In this document: in pieces, positions 60,726 to 64,000 of the stretch | Position numbering within the stretch: position 1 is the first letter of the stretch | Layout: each line of letters opens with the position of its first letter | Origin: Actinomycetes bacterium | GTDB lineage: Bacteria; Actinomycetota; Acidimicrobiia; Acidimicrobiales; Palsa-688 | Length of the DNA: 64,000 nucleotides | Assembly: GCA_021808665.1 (NCBI GenBank) | Contig: JAKBBA010000003.1 | Span: 1-64,000, forward strand | Direction of reading: 5' to 3' | The notes under the pieces: generated by a model | What the model was told of the DNA's origin: nothing | The model's database searches: none | The model's input: only the letters and a program-made list of their open reading frames with translations | Translations under genes and position numbers: made by a program

Positions 60726-60948
60726 GCACCTCGGCGTGCTCCGGGGCGTAACACCGGTGAGAACTACTGGCAAGTCCCAAAGCAACTGCCCGAACCCGTG
60801 CTCTATTTCGCCCGCTCGTTCACGAATTCCGAGAAATCGAGGTAGCGGCTAATAGGGCAGGTGGCAGCCACCGACATCTGTAAGTGGACACGCCAAGTGT
60901 TCGTCGTATCTCCAGATAGCCGAACCGACTAGCCGGAAGGGAAGGAAG

Positions 60949-61329
60949 ATGTCGGACCTCAGCATCGCAATCGTTGGGTCGACAGCTAAGCCGACCTACC
61001 CCCTGTTCGCTCCGGCCGGATCTGTCGCAGCCTCGGTAAGCGCCCTCGACTCTTACTTCCAGGCGCTGGACCAGACCCCCGTGCCCTCACCTGGCAGATC
61101 GTCGACCTCCGGTCAGCGCAGCGACCAAAACCCAGGGTCGGGCGTCAGCCAGGCCGCCAACCCCCCAGCTTCTCTGCCAGGCCCGTCGTCGAACTTCGGC
61201 GGATCAAGGTCGGCCTCGGGGCCTGCTTCCCCTTACGCGTCGGCCGGGAGCGGAAAGGCCACGAGCGGAAAGGCCACGAGCTCCGGCGGGTCCGGCCGAT
61301 CGGTCGGACTGGTCGACACCTACGGCTGA
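60949..61329 (+). CDS. Low-complexity Ser/Gly/Pro-rich protein
   Basis: A 126-residue protein. A short ordered start (SDLSIAIVGSTAKPTYPLFAPAGSVAASVSALDSYFQALD) precedes a Ser/Gly/Pro/Ala-rich stretch with two SGKAT units encoded by tandem 15-base repeats (61249-61278). AAGGGAAGGAAG precedes the ATG. It is disordered-looking; secretion signals are not visible. Function unknown. Confidence 0.6.
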   Translation: MSDLSIAIVGSTAKPTYPLFAPAGSVAASVSALDSYFQALDQTPVPSPGRSSTSGQRSDQNPGSGVSQAANPPASLPGPSSNFGGSRSASGPASPYASAGSGKATSGKATSSGGSGRSVGLVDTYG

Positions 61330-61454
61330 CCCCGGGCGCCCCTGCCCCCGAGCTGTCCCGCCGTATGATGCCGTCAGATAGCGCCAGTTCCCGCAGTCTT
61401 GCTTGCAGGGCCTGTGGTTTCGGACTGATTGCGTTGGATGCCCAGGTAAAAGAG

Positions 61455-61480
61455 TCAGGGACCCTCGAAAGGGTCCCTGA
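61455..61480 (-). terminator. Terminator of tRNA-Ser(CGA)
   Basis: On the minus strand TCAGGGACCC and GGGTCCCTGA form a 10-bp stem with a 6-base loop, followed by CTCTTTTA. It is placed 5 bases beyond the tRNA 3' end. Confidence 0.85.
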
Positions 61481-61484
61481 TCTG

Positions 61485-61570
61485 CGGAGGGAGTGGGATT
61501 TGAACCCACGGTGCCCAAAGGACACAACGGTTTTCGAGACCGTCCGATTCGGCCGCTCTCGCATCCCTCC
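61485..61570 (-). tRNA. tRNA-Ser (anticodon CGA)
   Basis: A class II tRNA with a long variable arm, on the minus strand. The acceptor stem GGAGGGA pairs with TCCCTCC; the discriminator is G and CCA is not encoded (the next bases are CAG). The anticodon loop CTCGAAA between ACGGT and ACCGT gives CGA. The T arm is GTGGGTTCAAATCCCAC. It is preceded by little upstream space and ended by a strong hairpin. Confidence 0.95.
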
Positions 61571-61701
61571 AGCTGCCATCATGCGCTGAGGGCTATGGCC
61601 GTCGCAAACTCTATCCGAAACTCTGGGCGGGGTGGGTACCACGTTGGCCACTTGCGTGGGATGTGAGGACTCTCCGTTGCCTCGGCTGCTAGATTATAAA
61701 A

Positions 61702-61749
61702 TAGGTGATGGGGTTCGCCTTTAACCGCCTTCCGGGCTGATGACTCCTA
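61702..61749 (+). ncRNA. Fluoride riboswitch (crcB motif)
   Basis: The sequence matches the fluoride-riboswitch pattern: GGTGATGGGGTTCGCC (consensus GGNGATGGNGTTCGCC), a spacer TTTAACCGCC, then GGGCTGATGACTCCTA (consensus GGAGCTAATGACNCCTA). P1 is formed by TAGG (61702-61705) and CCTA (61746-61749). It lies 65 bases before the crcB ATG and would turn the operon on when fluoride binds. A frame starting at ATG 61740 would read from inside the aptamer and is not the true start. Confidence 0.9.
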
Positions 61750-61814
61750 GACAAGCAGATCCTCTAGCCCGGAGCGTCACTATCAGCGATACACCTAAGT
61801 CTTACAGTGTTCGG

Positions 61815-62402
61815 ATGCAACACCCCGGCGATCCGCCCGAAGGGCCGTCCGACGCAAGCCAAGTCCCCCTAGCAGGAGCACCTGCATCCCGTAGCCGAGT
61901 TCGCTTTGTGTGGCCGCGACCGGGGATCGTGGCAGCGGTCGCCGCTGGAGGAGTAGTCGGAGCATGTTTACGCTACGAGGTGGCTCAGGCGTTACCGGCC
62001 GGGCCGGCTGCGTTCCCAGTCTCGACGCTGCTGATCAACATTACGGGAAGCTTCGTGCTCGGAGCGCTCCTTACGGTGCTGCTCGAGCGCTGGCGACCCA
62101 GCGAGTACGTGCGGCCGCTGATAGCGAGCGGGCTCATTGGGGCCTACACCACGTGGTCCACCTTCATGGTGGAATCCGACCAGCTTTTCCAGCATGGCCA
62201 CCTTTCCACGGGCTTCGCCTACCTCGCAGCGTCACTCTGCGGGGGGCTCGTGGCCGGCTGGGTGGGCGTGCTCGCCGGTCGGCTGGAACCCCGGGCGCTG
62301 CTGCCAGTCGAAGCTTTCGCCAGGGACAGGAAGCGCACGACATCCTCCCAAGCCGGGAGCACGACGTCTTCGGGGGCGTCGAGGAAGCCGCGAGACCGTT
62401 GA
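61815..62402 (+). CDS. crcB: Fluoride channel CrcB/Fluc, first paralogue
   Basis: A 195-residue Fluc-type F- channel. An N-terminal disordered Pro-rich region (about 35 residues) precedes four membrane segments. NITGS (Asn in segment 2) and GAYTTWSTF in segment 3, where the usual TTFSTF box has Trp, are seen. It is longer than most Fluc proteins (about 125) because of N- and C-terminal extensions (a basic/Ser tail). The Met at 61815 is the first start after the riboswitch. It ends in a TTGA overlap with the DUF190 gene. Confidence 0.92.
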   Translation: MQHPGDPPEGPSDASQVPLAGAPASRSRVRFVWPRPGIVAAVAAGGVVGACLRYEVAQALPAGPAAFPVSTLLINITGSFVLGALLTVLLERWRPSEYVRPLIASGLIGAYTTWSTFMVESDQLFQHGHLSTGFAYLAASLCGGLVAGWVGVLAGRLEPRALLPVEAFARDRKRTTSSQAGSTTSSGASRKPRDR

Positions 62403-62755
62403 CGGCTCTGCCGGAGCGCTGCGAGCGGCTGAGCGTATTACTGGTGGAAACCGACCGACACGGCAAGCTGCCGCGCTACGTGGAGCTCGTCGAGCGGGCC
62501 CGCCGGGCCGGACTCGCAGGGGCTACCGTGACGGCAGGGATATCAGGATTCGGGAACAGTGGCCATGTCCACCGGCGTCACGCCGTGTCGCTGAGCGAAG
62601 ACGTACCGGTCGAAGTCACCATCGTCGAGAGCCCCGAGCGTCTCGACGAGTTCCTCTTACAAGCAGGGGACCTCCTCGAAGGTCACCTAGTGGTGCGCAG
62701 CCCAGTTCGCGTGGTGCTCCACCGCCAACGCTCCCTCGGCGGCCCACAGTCGTGA
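62399..62755 (+). CDS. DUF190-family protein of the fluoride operon
   Basis: A 118-residue protein. TTG 62399 shares TTGA with the crcB stop, fixing the start. It shows the DUF190 pattern: LSVLLVETDRHGKLPRYVELVERARRAGLAGATVTAGISGFG, HRRHAVSLSEDVPVEVTIVESPERLDEFL and a GHLVVRSPVRVVLH strand. DUF190 is found next to crcB in several lineages and has a PII-like fold; its role in fluoride handling is not settled. It overlaps the next crcB start. Confidence 0.88.
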   Translation: MTALPERCERLSVLLVETDRHGKLPRYVELVERARRAGLAGATVTAGISGFGNSGHVHRRHAVSLSEDVPVEVTIVESPERLDEFLLQAGDLLEGHLVVRSPVRVVLHRQRSLGGPQS

Positions 62756-63123
62756 TGACCCTGTTGGAGGTCGGCGCCGGCGGGATGCTTGGAGCACCCG
62801 CCAGGTACCTGCTGGACCAGTTCGTCTCGACCAGGACTGAGGGGTCGTTCCCGTGGGGCACGTTCGTCGTGAACCTTACGGGGGCGTTGCTACTCGGTTT
62901 CGTCGTGGGACTGTCAGTCCACCACCGCCTCGGCCCTGCGCCCGTCGCCTTGGTAGGAACCGGCTTCTGTGGTGCGTATACGACATTTTCCACGTTCACT
63001 TACGAGACGGTCGCCCTGATGGCAGAGGGCCGTCACCTGTCCGCCTTGTGTAACGCTGGGGGATCCCTCGTCCTCGGGCTTGCCGGCGCCGGCGCAGGGC
63101 TGGCTTTAGCCGCGCTCGTATAG
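62755..63123 (+). CDS. crcB: Fluoride channel CrcB/Fluc, second paralogue
   Basis: A 122-residue Fluc channel with four membrane segments; NLTGA and GFCGAYTTFSTFTYE (the full Phe-box) are present. It is the size of a normal Fluc. Together with the 195-residue paralogue upstream it likely forms a heterodimer, as in bacteria with paired crcB genes, where two different subunits replace the dual-topology homodimer. The start is ATG 62755; GTG 62752 would also overlap the DUF190 stop. Confidence 0.92.
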   Translation: MTLLEVGAGGMLGAPARYLLDQFVSTRTEGSFPWGTFVVNLTGALLLGFVVGLSVHHRLGPAPVALVGTGFCGAYTTFSTFTYETVALMAEGRHLSALCNAGGSLVLGLAGAGAGLALAALV

Positions 63124-63191
63124 CCCTTACGCCCTCCCCGGGCGCCACCGCTCTGGTCACGTTCGACCCGGTCCACAAGTAGCCTTGAGAG

Positions 63192-64000
63192 ATGGACGAC
63201 GTTTTCCAAGGAGTCGAGCAGCTGTCAGGCGTAGAAGGCGACGCTCGCGACGGACGTGAATGGTGGCGTGACGCAGTTATGTACCAGGTCTACGTGCGCA
63301 GTTTCGCCGACTCCGACGGTGACGGCGTGGGCGACCTGCGTGGCGTGGCTTCGCGCCTCGACTACATCGCCGATCTGGGGGTTGACGGCATCTGGCTGAA
63401 CCCGTTCTACAAGTCGCCCCAGGAGGATGGCGGTTACGACGTCGCGGATTACTTCGAGGTGGACCCACTTTTCGGGACGCTCGCCGACTTCGACGCCCTG
63501 CTCGGCCAAGCGCACGCGCTCGGCATGCGAGTCCTCGTAGACCTCGTGCCGAACCACACGTCGTCACGCCACGAGTGGTTCCAGGCTGCTCTGGAATCTC
63601 CCCCAGGTAGCTTCGAGAGGGACCGTTACATTTTCAGGCCCGGCAGGGGTCCATGCGGTGACGAACCGCCGAACAACTGGCGGAGCGTGTTCGGCGGTTC
63701 CGCTTGGAGCAGAGTCAGCGACTCAGATCCCCAAGGTGCCGGCGGCGTTCCGGCGGAGTGGTACCTGCATCTGTTCGCGCCGGGTCAGCCGGATCTCAAC
63801 TGGGAGTGTGAGGAGGTAAGGAGCTACTTCGACGACGTCCTGCGATTCTGGCTCGGTAGAGGTGTCGACGGCTTCCGTATCGACGTCGCCCACGGTATGG
63901 TCAAGGACCAGGACCTACCGGACTTCGACGGCGAGGAAGAAGCCGACGGCGAACCGGACCCGTCGGGCATGAACGGGGATGACCACCCCTACTGGGATCG
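63192..64000 (+). CDS. GH13 alpha-glucosidase-type enzyme (5' part)
   Basis: The first 269 codons of a GH13 enzyme, open to the window edge. It reads WWRDAVMYQVYVRSFADSDGDGVGDLRG (about 24-51), VLVDLVPNHTSSRHEW (114-129) and the catalytic nucleophile segment VDGFRIDVAHG with Asp231. A GDLRG/GIWLNPFYKSPQEDGGYDVADY region matches alpha-glucosidase / oligo-1,6-glucosidase or trehalose synthase-type members, which the truncated C-terminus would resolve. The acid/base Glu lies outside. ATG 63192 has only GAGA upstream. Confidence 0.9.
   Translation, partial: MDDVFQGVEQLSGVEGDARDGREWWRDAVMYQVYVRSFADSDGDGVGDLRGVASRLDYIADLGVDGIWLNPFYKSPQEDGGYDVADYFEVDPLFGTLADFDALLGQAHALGMRVLVDLVPNHTSSRHEWFQAALESPPGSFERDRYIFRPGRGPCGDEPPNNWRSVFGGSAWSRVSDSDPQGAGGVPAEWYLHLFAPGQPDLNWECEEVRSYFDDVLRFWLGRGVDGFRIDVAHGMVKDQDLPDFDGEEEADGEPDPSGMNGDDHPYWD

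Noticed and set aside
61740..61814. Earlier start for the first crcB
   Set aside because: ATG 61740 lies inside the fluoride riboswitch; translation from it would destroy the regulatory logic. The Met at 61815 is used.
61910..62398. Long plus-strand frame upstream of DUF190
   Set aside because: It is an out-of-frame reading of crcB; the DUF190 domain starts at the TTG coupled to the crcB stop.
62137..62754. Long N-terminal extension of the second crcB
   Set aside because: It is an out-of-frame reading of the first crcB and DUF190; the channel starts at the ATG next to the DUF190 stop.

Overview
The window is about 64 kb of high-GC actinobacterial DNA. I infer a member of the class Acidimicrobiia or a close relative. 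The reasons are abundant LLM-class (F420-type) oxidoreductases, acyl-CoA dehydrogenases and family III CoA-transferases, GTG/TTG starts, several apparently leaderless genes, and a protein carrying the 'GYWLVAADGGVFSFGDA' repeats common in that group. This is judged by eye, with no database search. Genes are tightly packed on both strands, many with 4-base stop/start overlaps, and no gap exceeds about 260 bases. I saw no CRISPR array, insertion sequence, prophage or rRNA.

Region by region: 1-2.2 kb holds an iron-type ABC transporter (binding lipoprotein and a cut-off permease), read leftward. 2.4-7.2 kb is an SDR enzyme followed by a protocatechuate cluster (pcaH, pcaG, pcaB and a fused pcaL) of the beta-ketoadipate pathway. 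7.3-10.1 kb is a flavin electron-transfer module: a haem/FAD ferric-reductase-like membrane protein, an exported protein with a covalent-FMN motif, and ApbE. 10.2-13.3 kb has two LLM oxidoreductases flanking an acyl-CoA dehydrogenase. 13.8-15.7 kb is queC-queE-queD for 7-deazaguanine synthesis, preceded by a possible leader peptide and a LacI-type palindrome. 15.7-23 kb is mixed metabolism (CoA-transferase, purU, methyltransferase, acyl-CoA dehydrogenase-like, SDR) with tRNA-Ser(GCU). 23-33.4 kb has YceI, an ethylmalonyl-CoA-mutase-like enzyme, a VKOR/DUF929 oxidative-folding pair, small unknown proteins, a secreted cell-wall-peptidase-like protein and a PPOX-fold protein.

33.4-37.1 kb is a peptidoglycan operon: a GT51 glycosyltransferase, MurL and MurD2. 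This is the L-glutamate ligation plus epimerization route to D-Glu in the stem peptide. 37-41.5 kb has an SDR, small unknowns, an acyl-CoA dehydrogenase and a dehydrogenase-like protein. 41.6-46.3 kb is the most unusual locus: MauD-like, unknown, MauE-like, a Tat-exported Cys-rich MauA-like protein fused to six propeller-like repeats, a CcdA-like membrane protein and a lipoprotein. 46.4-52.4 kb has a double CoA-transferase, rarA, a GT87-like membrane protein and an LLM oxidoreductase.

53.3-58.6 kb is a drug-efflux-type cluster (MarR regulator with an operator at its own start, methyltransferase, MFS pump, MMPL transporter with a recognizable promoter and inverted repeats). 58.6-61.6 kb holds small or unknown genes and tRNA-Ser(CGA). 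61.7-63.1 kb is a fluoride-resistance operon: a fluoride riboswitch, crcB, a DUF190 gene and a second crcB. The window ends inside a GH13 alpha-glucosidase-type gene.
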